A stretch of 29,225 nucleotides of DNA from JANPEZ01 sp031423155 (GTDB taxonomy: Bacteria; Actinomycetota; UBA4738; HRBIN12). Location of the stretch: the NCBI GenBank assembly GCA_031423155.1, contig JANPEZ010000018.1, positions 1 through 29,225 of the forward strand, in the 5' to 3' direction. Positions 1 through 7,381 of the stretch are shown here, piece after piece. Made by a program: the position numbers and the translations under genes. Under the pieces are notes generated by a model. It was not told the DNA's origin. It saw nothing but the letters and a program-made list of their open reading frames with translations, and searched no databases. Every line of letters starts with the position of its first letter. Position 1 is the first letter of the stretch.

Positions 1-1
1 C

Positions 2-1024
2 CCGGTCATCGAGGTCGTAAAGGGCGGTTTGATCTTGGACATCGGCCTGCGCGGATTCCTGCCCGCATCGCTCGTCGACCTTCGCCGCGTACGCGACCTT
101 CACCCGTTCGTCGGCACCGAGCTCGAGTGCAAGATCATCGAGCTCGACCGCAACCGCAACAACGTGGTGCTTTCCCGCCGCGCCTTCCTTGAGGAGTCGC
201 AGTCCGAGGGCCGTAAGAAGTTCCTCGAGGGACTCCGAAAGGGCGAGCGCCGCCGCGGCACGGTCAGTTCCATCGTGAACTTCGGCGCCTTCGTCGACCT
301 GGGTGGCGTGGATGGACTCGTTCACGTCTCGGAGCTGTCGTGGAAGCACGTCGATCACCCGAGCGAGGTCGTCGATGTCGGCAAGGAAGTCGACGTAGAG
401 GTTCTGGACGTCGACCTTGAGCGCGAGCGCGTTTCTCTGTCGCTGAAGGCCACCCAGGAAGACCCTTGGAAGGAGTTCGAGCGCAAGTACCAGGCCGGCG
501 AGGTCGTCGAAGGTCAGGTCACGAAGCTCGTTCCCTTCGGCGCCTTCGTCCGAGTGGCGGCGGGCATCGAGGGTCTGGTCCACATCTCCGAACTGTCCGA
601 AACCCACATCGAATCACCCGAGCAGGTCTTGAACGTGGGTGACTCGGTAAGGGTCAAGGTCATCGAGGTAGACGTGACCCGACGCCGCATCAGCCTCTCG
701 ATGCGCCAGGTCTCCGGCGACGCTGTGGTCGCCCGCGACGAGAACGAGATCGAAGCCGAGGTCGCCGAACCCGCAGCTGAGGTGGCCACGATGGAGGCCG
801 TCGAGGCCGAACCCGCCGAGCCCGTAGCCGAAGAGCCCGTCGCCGTCGTAGAAGAGCCGATCGCCGCGCCTGAGCTGGTCGAAGAGGCCGAGGTCGAAGC
901 CGAAGGCGAGACGGTTATCGAAGAGCCGGTCGCCGCTCCCGCGCCCGAGCCTGCTGCCGAGGAAGACGTCTCCTTGGAGTCGATCCTCGAGGATCTGAAG
1001 CGGCGCGAGGGCCGCTCGGAGTAA
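2..1024 (+). CDS. rpsA: 30S ribosomal protein S1, C-terminal part
   Basis: Ribosomal protein S1 helps mRNA bind the 30S subunit. The gene is cut by the window edge: the frame is open from base 2 and its true start lies upstream. Visible are one truncated S1/OB-fold domain (about 2-170, with GGLILDIGLRGFLPASLVD), and two complete S1 domains (about 240-455 and 490-705), each with the typical FGAFV...GLVHxSELS pattern. After about base 712 comes a roughly 100-residue tail rich in Glu, Ala, Val and Pro, ending in a short conserved-looking helix (SLESILEDLKRREGRSE). Acidic low-complexity tails are common in actinobacterial S1. coaE follows after 38 nt, the same order as in mycobacteria. Identification is very secure; the number of S1 domains upstream cannot be seen. 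Confidence 0.97.
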   Translation, partial: PVIEVVKGGLILDIGLRGFLPASLVDLRRVRDLHPFVGTELECKIIELDRNRNNVVLSRRAFLEESQSEGRKKFLEGLRKGERRRGTVSSIVNFGAFVDLGGVDGLVHVSELSWKHVDHPSEVVDVGKEVDVEVLDVDLERERVSLSLKATQEDPWKEFERKYQAGEVVEGQVTKLVPFGAFVRVAAGIEGLVHISELSETHIESPEQVLNVGDSVRVKVIEVDVTRRRISLSMRQVSGDAVVARDENEIEAEVAEPAAEVATMEAVEAEPAEPVAEEPVAVVEEPIAAPELVEEAEVEAEGETVIEEPVAAPAPEPAAEEDVSLESILEDLKRREGRSE

Positions 1025-1030
1025 CGACCG

Positions 1031-1052
1031 CCGGTGGCAGTGCAGCCACCGG
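1031..1052 (+). terminator. Perfect 8-bp hairpin between rpsA and coaE
   Basis: CCGGTGGC (1031-1038) pairs perfectly with GCCACCGG (1045-1052) around the loop AGTGCA. There is no T tract, so it is not a classical intrinsic terminator. The 3' arm overlaps GGAG (1051-1054), the only plausible ribosome binding site for coaE. It could therefore weaken transcription or mask the coaE start, lowering coaE relative to the abundant rpsA message. The structure is seen; its role is inferred. Confidence 0.45.
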
Positions 1053-1062
1053 AGCGCCCGCC

Positions 1063-1665
1063 ATGCTGCTCGTAGGCCTAACCGGAGGGATCGGCTCGGG
1101 TAAGTCCACCGTCGCCCGTATGCTCGCCGACCGCGGGGCGGTCGTCTTCGACGCCGACGACTTCGCCCGCGCCGCCCTCGAGCCGGGGACCCCGGGGAAC
1201 GAGCAGGTGACTGCCGCCTTCCCAATCGCGATAACACCGGACGGCGAAGTGGATCGCGCGAAGCTGGCGAGCCTGGTCTTCGATGACCAAGACGCGCGCG
1301 CCCAGTTGGAATCGATCCTGCACCCTGCGGTTCTGCAGAAGTCTCAGGAGGCCCTAGCCCCCTACGCGGACACCGACAAGGTGGTCGTCTACGCGATGCC
1401 CTTGCTCGTCGAGACCCACGCCGCGGACAGGTTCGACATGACCGTCGTGGTCTTGGCCGAGGAAGACCTTCGCCTGGAGAGACTGTTGAACGACCGAGGC
1501 CTCTCCGAGGCTGACGCACGGGCCCGGATGACCGCTCAGGCGACAGACGAGGAGCGGGGGACCGTAGCCGACGTGATCATCGACAACGACGAGGGCCTCG
1601 AGGAGCTGGAGCATCAGGTCGACGGTCTCTGGCAGACCTTGTCCGAGCGCGCCTCCCGAACCTAA
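1063..1665 (+). CDS. coaE: Dephospho-CoA kinase
   Basis: CoaE phosphorylates the ribose 3'-hydroxyl of dephospho-CoA with ATP, the last step of coenzyme A synthesis, in the cytosol. The 200-residue protein has the P-loop GGIGSGKST at residues 8-16, the family motif DADDFAR in the early substrate region, LHPAV in the middle, the YAMPLLVE strand, and a lid-like segment with RLLNDRGLSEADARARM. Length is standard for a single-domain CoaE; the C-terminal GrpB-like extension found in mycobacterial CoaE is absent. ATG at 1063 is chosen because the P-loop follows at the usual distance and GGAG lies 8 nt upstream. It sits 38 nt after rpsA and is probably co-transcribed with it through the hairpin at 1031-1052. 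Confidence 0.96.
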   Translation: MLLVGLTGGIGSGKSTVARMLADRGAVVFDADDFARAALEPGTPGNEQVTAAFPIAITPDGEVDRAKLASLVFDDQDARAQLESILHPAVLQKSQEALAPYADTDKVVVYAMPLLVETHAADRFDMTVVVLAEEDLRLERLLNDRGLSEADARARMTAQATDEERGTVADVIIDNDEGLEELEHQVDGLWQTLSERASRT

Positions 1666-1672
1666 CGAGCCG

Positions 1673-1678
1673 TATCAT
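1673..1678 (+). promoter_or_regulatory. -10 box for a leaderless transcript of the HAD gene
   Basis: TATCAT ends exactly 6 nt before the GTG at 1685, so transcription would begin at or next to the start codon. No -35 hexamer is recognisable at 17 nt spacing. The same -10-to-start geometry recurs upstream of five other genes here, which supports it. Confidence 0.6.
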
Positions 1679-1684
1679 CCGGCC

Positions 1685-2386
1685 GTGGCATTGCGCGCTG
1701 TCCTCTTCGACGCCGGCGAGACACTCGTTCATCCGTACCCTTCCTTCACCGAGCTCTTCGCGCGGATCCTAGCGAGGGAGGGGTTCGGATTGGACGGCGC
1801 CGATATCTCCGCCGCGGCGAACGTGATAACCGATCGGTTCTCCGAGGCGGCGCGCGATGGCGAGTTGTGGACGACGACTCCACAGAAGTCCCGGACCTTC
1901 TGGCTCTCGGTATACGAGCGGTTCCTGGACGCGCTCGGCGTTCCCAACGGACATGGCTTGAACGAGACGCTCTACACCGAGTTCACCGATCTTGCCAACT
2001 ACAGGCTCTTCGACGACGTGCGACCTGCCCTGGACGACTTGGCCGCGGCTGGCCTGATGCTGGGCATCGTCTCGAACTTCGAGGGATGGCTAGAGCCACT
2101 GCTTGAGGAACTGGGTGTGAGCCGGCTCTTCGACGTGAAGGTCATCTCGGGCAACGAAGGCATCGAGAAGCCCGATCTCAGGATCTACGAACTCGCGCTC
2201 CAGCGCATGGGCGTGTCCGCGGGAGAGGCCGCCTTCATCGGTGATAACCCGGAGTTCGATATCGACCCTCCCGCCGCCCTCGGCATGTTCCCCGTCCTGA
2301 TCGACCGCCGGGGCAGGCACCCTGATTTCGACGGCGCATGTATCAGCGACATGCGTGAGCTGTCCGCGATACTGGAGTCAGCGTGA
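1685..2386 (+). CDS. HAD-superfamily hydrolase
   Basis: A 233-residue haloacid dehalogenase-like hydrolase, probably a small-molecule phosphatase; the substrate cannot be told. Motif I is FDAGETL with the nucleophile Asp9; the residue two further on, normally the acid/base Asp of phosphatases, is Gly11. This DAGxT form also occurs in the HDHD3-like branch. An alpha-helical cap fills about residues 20-105. Motif II is IVSNF (Ser), motif III has the Lys of EKPD, and motif IV is GDNPEFDIDPP. The GTG start lies just after a -10 box and gives a normal HAD N-terminus. It overlaps the DUF2203 gene by 4 nt (GTGA), so the two are likely translationally coupled. The absent second Asp leaves it open whether it is a true phosphatase. 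Confidence 0.85.
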   Translation: MALRAVLFDAGETLVHPYPSFTELFARILAREGFGLDGADISAAANVITDRFSEAARDGELWTTTPQKSRTFWLSVYERFLDALGVPNGHGLNETLYTEFTDLANYRLFDDVRPALDDLAAAGLMLGIVSNFEGWLEPLLEELGVSRLFDVKVISGNEGIEKPDLRIYELALQRMGVSAGEAAFIGDNPEFDIDPPAALGMFPVLIDRRGRHPDFDGACISDMRELSAILESA

Positions 2387-2757
2387 GTACCCAGGAGCGG
2401 TTGTTCACCCGAGAAGAGGCCGATGGCGAGCTGGCGGCTCTGCGCGAGTTGCTTCCCAAGCTGCGCGAGGCCAGGGCGACGCTGATCAGCGAGAGTAGGC
2501 GCATCGAGCGAGTGGTTGCGGCCGACGGAGGAGGAGCCGAAGGCCGCGCGGCGTTCGAGTCGGGGCGGGCGCTGGAGAGGGCGGTCAAAGACCTGGCCAC
2601 TCGCGGAGTACTGCTGCGAGACCCCGAGTCCGGTCTGGTCGACTTCCCGGCCGAGCGCGAAGGCCGCCGGGTCTTCCTGTGCTGGCGACTCGGCGAGGAC
2701 TCCGTAGGCTTCTGGCACGAGGAGAACTCCGGCTTCCTCGGGCGCAAGCCGCTGTGA
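2383..2757 (+). CDS. DUF2203 family protein
   Basis: A 124-residue protein that I recognise as DUF2203 from its architecture: an N-terminal LFTREEAD segment, a long helix with repeated Leu/Arg/Glu (LPKLREARATL), then the signature stretch GLVDFPAEREGRRVFLCWRLGE followed by VGFWHEENSGFLGRKPL. The function of this family is not established. The protein is soluble, with no signal peptide or membrane segment. Its GTG start overlaps the HAD stop by 4 nt, and its stop overlaps the GTG of the next dehydrogenase in the same way, so the three genes form one tightly coupled operon. The conserved His, Trp and Cys residues in the signature could bind a ligand or metal, but that is only a suggestion. Confidence 0.85.
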   Translation: MSTQERLFTREEADGELAALRELLPKLREARATLISESRRIERVVAADGGGAEGRAAFESGRALERAVKDLATRGVLLRDPESGLVDFPAEREGRRVFLCWRLGEDSVGFWHEENSGFLGRKPL

Positions 2758-3722
2758 AGCCTAGGGTCCTCGTTTACAGGGCGAGCGAACAGGATCGGCC
2801 GCCGGGCATCGCCGCGGCCGAAGAACTCGCCGAGGTCGCTTTCGCGCCCGACGCCGATTCGCTGTCGGAGAAGATAGGCGAGGCGGAAGTGCTCTTCTTC
2901 TACAGGGCGGACAGAGCGAGCCTGGAGGGCGCGTTCGGCGGCGCAGGCAACCTGAAGTGGATCCAGTCGGCCTCGGCGGGGGTGGACGGCCTGCTCTTCC
3001 CCGCCCTCGTCGACTCGGACGTGATCGTCACGAACGCCCGTGGCGTCTTCGAAGACTCGATAGCCGAGTGGACGATCGGCGCGATGCTCGCCTTCGCTAC
3101 TGGCATCGTCACGTCATCGGCCGATCAACGGAGGTCGTACTGGAACGACGATCGTCACACTGAGCGACTCGCCGGAAGCCGCCTGTTGGTCGTCGGACCC
3201 GGACCGATCGGGCGAGCCATCGCTCGCCGCGCCCGCGACTTGGGTGTTGACGTCGAGGCCGTTGGAACCCACGAGCGGGAGGACCCCGACTTCGGTCATG
3301 TTCAAGGACCGGAGGGGTTCCATGAAGCGCTCGACCGGGCGGATCACGTCGTGAACACTCTGCCCTCGACGAGCTCGACCCGGCGACTGTTCGATGCCGC
3401 CGCGTTCTCGGCCATGAAACCCACCGCCCGGTTCTACAACGTCGGGCGCGGCGTGACGGTGGACGAAGCAGCCCTGGTCGAGGCCCTCTCGAACGGCCGG
3501 ATAGGTGGGGCCGCCCTCGACGTCTTCGAGGTCGAGCCCCTGCCGGAGTCGAGCGCCCTTTGGCAGATGGAGAACGTCATCGTCTCGCCCCACATCTGCG
3601 GCGACTTCGAGGGATGGGAGGAGGCCGACGTCGCGGTATTCGCCCGCAACCTGCGCCGCTTCGTCTCGGGCGAACCGCTGGTCAACATCGTCGACAAGTC
3701 CAAGGGTCACGGAGCCGGCTGA
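2754..3722 (+). CDS. D-2-hydroxyacid dehydrogenase (NAD-dependent)
   Basis: A 322-residue member of the D-isomer-specific 2-hydroxyacid dehydrogenases, which interconvert 2-oxoacids and D-2-hydroxyacids with NAD(P)H. The start is GTG 2754, overlapping the DUF2203 stop by 4 nt; an in-frame start 75 nt upstream would lie inside DUF2203 and is rejected. The Rossmann loop is GPGPIG (148-153). The catalytic triad is visible: Arg232 in NVGRG, Glu261 in DVFEVEPLP and His280 in SPHICGD. The substrate domain contains WIQSASAGVDGLL and NARGVFEDSIAEW, typical of the glyoxylate/hydroxypyruvate-reductase-like branch (GhrA/YPL113C-like). The exact substrate is not readable from sequence. It closes the operon begun by the HAD gene. 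Confidence 0.92.
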   Translation: MKPRVLVYRASEQDRPPGIAAAEELAEVAFAPDADSLSEKIGEAEVLFFYRADRASLEGAFGGAGNLKWIQSASAGVDGLLFPALVDSDVIVTNARGVFEDSIAEWTIGAMLAFATGIVTSSADQRRSYWNDDRHTERLAGSRLLVVGPGPIGRAIARRARDLGVDVEAVGTHEREDPDFGHVQGPEGFHEALDRADHVVNTLPSTSSTRRLFDAAAFSAMKPTARFYNVGRGVTVDEAALVEALSNGRIGGAALDVFEVEPLPESSALWQMENVIVSPHICGDFEGWEEADVAVFARNLRRFVSGEPLVNIVDKSKGHGAG

Positions 3723-3726
3723 CCGG

Positions 3727-3755
3727 TTGCCGAGAGACCAAGCCGTCCATACTCT
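3727..3755 (+). promoter_or_regulatory. Promoter of the ABC exporter operon (leaderless)
   Basis: TTGCCG (3727-3732) and TACTCT (3750-3755) are separated by exactly 17 nt and resemble a housekeeping-sigma promoter. The -10 ends 7 nt before the ATG at 3763, so the mRNA would start at the initiation codon. It lies in the 40-nt gap after the dehydrogenase. This is the only leaderless promoter here with a fair -35 match. Confidence 0.6.
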
Positions 3756-3762
3756 CTGGCCG

Positions 3763-4671
3763 ATGAGCGATAGGGCCATACAGGTGCGAGGTCTGCGTAA
3801 GTCCTACGGGGACCTCGAGGCGGTCAAGGGGGTGGACCTTCGCGTCGACAGGGGAGAGGTATTCGCTCTCCTCGGCCCCAACGGTGCCGGCAAGACGACC
3901 ATCGCCGAGATCTTGGAGGGCTTCCGACCGAAGACCGCGGGTGAGGTGAGCGTTCTCGGCCACGATCCGGCTCGAGGCGATCACGAACTGAAGTCGCGTA
4001 TCGGGATCGTCCTTCAATCCACCGGCGTCGATCCGTTCCTGACCGTGCGGGAGACCGTGGACATGTACGGCGGGTACTACCCGCATCCCCGCCCGGTCGA
4101 TGAGGTCATCGAGCTGGTCGGCCTGAAGGAGAAGTCGGCGATCAGGGTCAACAAACTCTCCGGAGGCCAGCAGCGGAGGCTGGACGTCGCTGTGGCTCTG
4201 GCCGGAGACCCCGAACTGCTCTTCCTCGACGAGCCCACGACTGGATTCGACCCGAGTGCGCGCCGCAACGCCTGGGAGATCGTCAAGAACCTCACGGCGC
4301 TCGGCAAGACCGTATTCCTGACGACGCACTTCATGGACGAGGCTCAGTACCTGGCCGACCGCGTCGCGATCATCAGCCGAGGCGAGATCGTCGTTGAGGG
4401 TCCTCCCGCCACCCTCGCAGGCCGCGATTCGATGAACTCCAGGATCTCTTTCCGGTTGCCCGCCGGTGGGGGCGAGCCGCCAGCCCTGGGTCAGACACGC
4501 CTCCCCGACGGTTCCTTCGAGATCCGTGTCGAGGATCCGACCGATGCGCTACATCGATTGACCGGATGGGCGCTCGACAGCTCGGTCGTGCTGGAGACCC
4601 TCGACGTCACGCGCCCAAGCCTTGAAGACGTCTACCTGGAGATGACCGGCGGAGAGGAGGGGACCGAATGA
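3763..4671 (+). CDS. ABC-2 type exporter, ATP-binding protein (DrrA-like)
   Basis: A 302-residue ATPase that would energise export through the adjacent ABC-2 permease; the cargo (drug, lipid or polysaccharide) is unknown. Motifs in order: Walker A GPNGAGKTT, Q-loop IVLQSTGVDPFLTV, signature LSGGQQRR, Walker B LLFLDEPTTGFDP and H-loop TTHFMDEA. After about residue 225 there is an extra C-terminal domain of about 80 residues, as in DrrA/NatA-type ATPases (DUF4162-like), ending LEDVYLEMTGG. The ATG at 3763 is chosen because it follows the promoter directly and precedes a standard N-terminus (IQVRGLRKSYG); longer in-frame extensions lie within the upstream gene. It overlaps the permease gene by 4 nt (ATGA). 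Confidence 0.93.
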   Translation: MSDRAIQVRGLRKSYGDLEAVKGVDLRVDRGEVFALLGPNGAGKTTIAEILEGFRPKTAGEVSVLGHDPARGDHELKSRIGIVLQSTGVDPFLTVRETVDMYGGYYPHPRPVDEVIELVGLKEKSAIRVNKLSGGQQRRLDVAVALAGDPELLFLDEPTTGFDPSARRNAWEIVKNLTALGKTVFLTTHFMDEAQYLADRVAIISRGEIVVEGPPATLAGRDSMNSRISFRLPAGGGEPPALGQTRLPDGSFEIRVEDPTDALHRLTGWALDSSVVLETLDVTRPSLEDVYLEMTGGEEGTE

Positions 4672-5498
4672 GGGTGGTTCGACTTACGCTCAGGCAGGTC
4701 CGCTTCGCGAACACCGCCTTCTGGCGCAACCCCGCGTCCGCGTTCTTCACCTTCGTCTTCCCTCTTATGTTCCTGGTGATCTTCACGGCGCTCCTGGGCG
4801 GTGGCGAGGTCGACTACGGGACCGTGGACCTGCCGCTCTTCGGTACCCGGCACATCCTGCTCGATCAGGCTCAGTATTTCGTCGGGGCGATGGCCTCCTT
4901 CGGAGTCATCTCCGCCACCTACACCAACATCGCCATGTCGGTCTGCTTCCATCGAGACGGCGGCATCCTGAAGAGGATCAAGGGCACGCCGATGTCGGGA
5001 GCCTCGTATCTTTCCGCGCGGGTGATCCATGCGATGTTGGTCGCAGCCATCCTCGTGACGCTCACGATGCTCTTCGGCAAGCTCGCCTATTCGGCGCCGC
5101 TCCCCACCGGCAAGCCTTTGCTCGAGTTCATCATCACTCTGGTCGTCTCCGGACTGTCGTTCGCCGCGCTCGGATTGGCCGTAACCGCCATCATCCCGAA
5201 CGCGGATGCAGCGCCTCCTTTGGTGAACGCGACGATCCTGCCGCTGCTGTTCCTGTCGGGGATCTTCATCCCGCTCGGCAAGGACGCCCCGGCTTGGATC
5301 ACCACGGTGAGCGGGATCTTCCCCGTGAAGCATTTCGCCGACGCGATGCGGAACTCGTTCCTGGGAAACGTGACCTTCGAGGGAACCCCGATCACGATCT
5401 ATCGCTTCCATTGGGTCGACCTGGCGATCATCGCGGCCTGGGGGGTGGGGGGCCTCGTGCTGGCTTCGAGGTACTTCTCCTGGGAACCGCGCAAGTAG
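4668..5498 (+). CDS. ABC-2 type exporter permease (DrrB-like)
   Basis: A 276-residue integral membrane protein forming the channel for the preceding ATPase. Hydrophobic segments suggest six membrane helices: about 24-46 (AFFTFVFPLMFLVIFTALL), then near residues 75-95, 120-142, 150-170, 180-200 and 250-270. The segment LVNATILPLLFLSGIFIPLG is typical of ABC2_membrane proteins, where the re-entrant region precedes a conserved FP (GIFPVKHFADAMR). The ATG overlaps the ATPase stop by 4 nt, so the pair should be made in equal amounts. Family assignment is secure; the substrate is unknown. Confidence 0.9.
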   Translation: MRVVRLTLRQVRFANTAFWRNPASAFFTFVFPLMFLVIFTALLGGGEVDYGTVDLPLFGTRHILLDQAQYFVGAMASFGVISATYTNIAMSVCFHRDGGILKRIKGTPMSGASYLSARVIHAMLVAAILVTLTMLFGKLAYSAPLPTGKPLLEFIITLVVSGLSFAALGLAVTAIIPNADAAPPLVNATILPLLFLSGIFIPLGKDAPAWITTVSGIFPVKHFADAMRNSFLGNVTFEGTPITIYRFHWVDLAIIAAWGVGGLVLASRYFSWEPRK

Positions 5499-5512
5499 CA
5501 GGGCCGCGGTGC

Positions 5513-5546
5513 TAGTCTCGCCGGGTCCGTGATCAAGTAGGAGGGG
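5513..5546 (+). promoter_or_regulatory. -10 box and ribosome binding site of the amino acid transporter operon
   Basis: TAGTCT (5513-5518) is a plausible -10 box, followed by a short leader and a strong Shine-Dalgarno AGGAGGGG (5539-5546) just before ATG 5549. This gene therefore has a conventional leader, in contrast to the leaderless genes around it. No clear -35 is visible. Confidence 0.5.
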
Positions 5547-5548
5547 CG

Positions 5549-6469
5549 ATGCGGAAGTTCCTGGTGGCGCTCGGCGCCTTCGCACTCATCGGTTCGGCAT
5601 GCGCCAAGGGGTCCAGCAGCAGTACCGCGGGGCCCGCGGCCTCAACGACCGCGCCGCCCGCCACCGCCGCCGAGTGTGCCGCAGCGCTGGCATTCATCGC
5701 GGACGGGCAACTGACGATCGGAACCGACAACCCCGCTTACCCACCGTACTTCGCCGGCGGTGAGACCGACGGCAGCGACTGGAAGTTCAACGACCCTTAC
5801 ACGGGCAAAGGCTTCGAGGCCGCGGTCGCCTACGCGGTCGCGACCCGCCTGGGCTTCAGCGCTGATCAGGTCGAGTGGGTGGTGGCCCCGTTCAACCAGA
5901 CCTACAAGCCCGGGGTCAAGGACTACGACTTCGCGATCGAGCAGATCTCCTACTCGGCCAAGCGCGCCGAAGCCGTCGACTTCTCCGAGAGCTACTACGA
6001 CGTGAACCAGGCCCTCGTCGTCGTCAAGGACACCCCGATCGCCGGGGCGACTTCGCTGGCCGAGCTGAAGCCGTTCGCACTTGCCGCGCCAATCGGCACG
6101 ACCAGTTACGACTACATCGTCGAGACCATCCAGCCCGACACCGAAGCCGGTGCTTACACCACCTTGAACGACGCGGTCCAGGCGCTGAACGCCGGGCAGA
6201 TCGACGGCATGATGGTCGACCTCCCCACCGCGCTCTACCTCGCCGACCCCTACGTTCAGGAGGTCAAGAACAGCACCGTGCTCGCGCAGTTCCCCACGGC
6301 GGCCAGCGGTGAGTACTTCGGTATGACACTCGTCAAGGGGAGCCAGCTGACCACCTGTGTCGACATGGCACTCGAAGAGATGAAGACCGACGGCACGCTC
6401 GCCACGATCACGACGACCTGGCTCTCGCAGAAGACCAACGTCGGCGAGGTCCCGGTCTTCTCGGGCTAG
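5549..6469 (+). CDS. Polar amino acid ABC transporter, substrate-binding lipoprotein
   Basis: A 306-residue family 3 solute-binding protein (SBP_bac_3). The first 18 residues are a lipoprotein signal ending in the lipobox LIGSAC, so it is likely anchored outside the membrane at Cys18. A Ser/Thr/Ala/Pro linker follows to about residue 40. The binding domain starts with LTIGTDNPAYPPYF, includes GKGFEAAVAYAVATRLGF, and carries ISYSAKRAEAVDFSESYY, where the Arg normally grips the ligand alpha-carboxylate. Two Cys outside the lipobox (in AAECAAAL and TTCVDMAL) could form a disulfide. It is followed directly by its permease and ATPase. Ligand probably a polar amino acid; which one cannot be told. 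Confidence 0.93.
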   Translation: MRKFLVALGAFALIGSACAKGSSSSTAGPAASTTAPPATAAECAAALAFIADGQLTIGTDNPAYPPYFAGGETDGSDWKFNDPYTGKGFEAAVAYAVATRLGFSADQVEWVVAPFNQTYKPGVKDYDFAIEQISYSAKRAEAVDFSESYYDVNQALVVVKDTPIAGATSLAELKPFALAAPIGTTSYDYIVETIQPDTEAGAYTTLNDAVQALNAGQIDGMMVDLPTALYLADPYVQEVKNSTVLAQFPTAASGEYFGMTLVKGSQLTTCVDMALEEMKTDGTLATITTTWLSQKTNVGEVPVFSG

Positions 6470-6478
6470 CGAGCGCCC

Positions 6479-7381
6479 GTGCAGGGAGGGCCCTCGCCGG
6501 AGTTCTCCCAGTTCCATCCGGGCGATCCCCGGATGCCGTTGGGAGACAAGGGGTCCAGGATCTTGGGCCCGCTGCGGGCCGAGGGCGCCAAGGGAGTTGC
6601 GATCGCCGTCGTATCCACGATCGTCGTCTTCGCGGTCATCTCGATCGCGGTCACCCGCTCCTCCCACTGGCCCGAGTTCAAGCAGGCGTTCTTCAGCGGT
6701 CAGGAGTTCCGAGACACCTTCCCCAAGATCGCCCAGAAGTTCCTGCTGAACGTGAAGTACTTCCTCTTCGCGGAGGTGTTCATCCTCGCGTTGGCTCTGA
6801 TGATCGCGGTGCTTCGGAGCCTGCCTGGTCCCGTGTTCTTCCCCCTGCGCGTGATGGCGATCATCTACACGGATCTGTTCCGCGGCATCCCGACCGTGAT
6901 CGTCGTCTACCTGCTCGGCTTCGGGGTCCCGGGCCTGCAGATCCCCGGACTGCCGAACAGTGCAGAATTCTGGGCGGTCGTGGGCCTCATCCTTTCCTAC
7001 TCGGCCTACGTCGCTGAGGTCTATCGCGCAGGGATCGAGTCGATACACCCCAGTCAGGCCGCGGCGGCCAGGTCGCTGGGCCTCACGCGCGGGCAGTCGC
7101 TGCGGTTCGTCATCGTTCCCCAGGCGGTTCGCCGGGTGGTCCCTCCTCTGCTGAACGATTTCATCGCGCTCCAGAAGGACACGGCCTTGCTCTCGATCGT
7201 GGTAGCCGCTCCCGAGGCCTTCAAGCAGGCTCAGATCGATGCTTCCGGCGACTTCAACTACACACCGATCGTGGGGGCGGCGCTCCTTTTCGTACTGATC
7301 ACCATCCCGATGACCCGCCTGACGGACTGGCTCGTCAACCGCGAACGAGCCAGACGCGGACCGGGAGGCGGCGCGCGATGA
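6479..7381 (+). CDS. Polar amino acid ABC transporter, permease
   Basis: A 300-residue HisM/GlnP-type permease. A cytosolic N-terminus of about 38 residues precedes the first helix (VAIAVVSTIVVFAVISIAV). The core BPD_transp_1 domain follows, with FRGIPTVIVVYLLGFG and the coupling EAA-like loop SIHPSQAAAARSLGLTRGQSLRFVIVPQAVRRVVPPLLNDF (shown here only by its position, about 7036-7161), which docks on the ATPase. GTG 6479 is used because it begins 9 nt after the binding-protein stop; ATG 6533 is a possible shorter start, and neither has a good ribosome binding site. The stop overlaps the ATPase ATG by 4 nt. Confidence 0.9.
   Translation: MQGGPSPEFSQFHPGDPRMPLGDKGSRILGPLRAEGAKGVAIAVVSTIVVFAVISIAVTRSSHWPEFKQAFFSGQEFRDTFPKIAQKFLLNVKYFLFAEVFILALALMIAVLRSLPGPVFFPLRVMAIIYTDLFRGIPTVIVVYLLGFGVPGLQIPGLPNSAEFWAVVGLILSYSAYVAEVYRAGIESIHPSQAAAARSLGLTRGQSLRFVIVPQAVRRVVPPLLNDFIALQKDTALLSIVVAAPEAFKQAQIDASGDFNYTPIVGAALLFVLITIPMTRLTDWLVNRERARRGPGGGAR

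Noticed and set aside
2679..2753. Upstream start for the 2-hydroxyacid dehydrogenase
   Set aside because: The extra 25 residues lie within DUF2203 and do not match the family; GTG 2754 gives the usual N-terminus and 4-nt overlap.
3505..3762. N-terminal extension of the exporter ATPase
   Set aside because: Overlaps the dehydrogenase in another frame, is Ser/Arg/Pro-rich and precedes the promoter and natural ATG at 3763.
5642..7048. Long minus-strand open frame (468 codons) across the amino acid binding protein and permease
   Set aside because: It is the complement of two well-supported genes. Its translation is rich in Arg, Asp, Gly and His with no domain, as expected for the antisense frame of GC-rich coding DNA.
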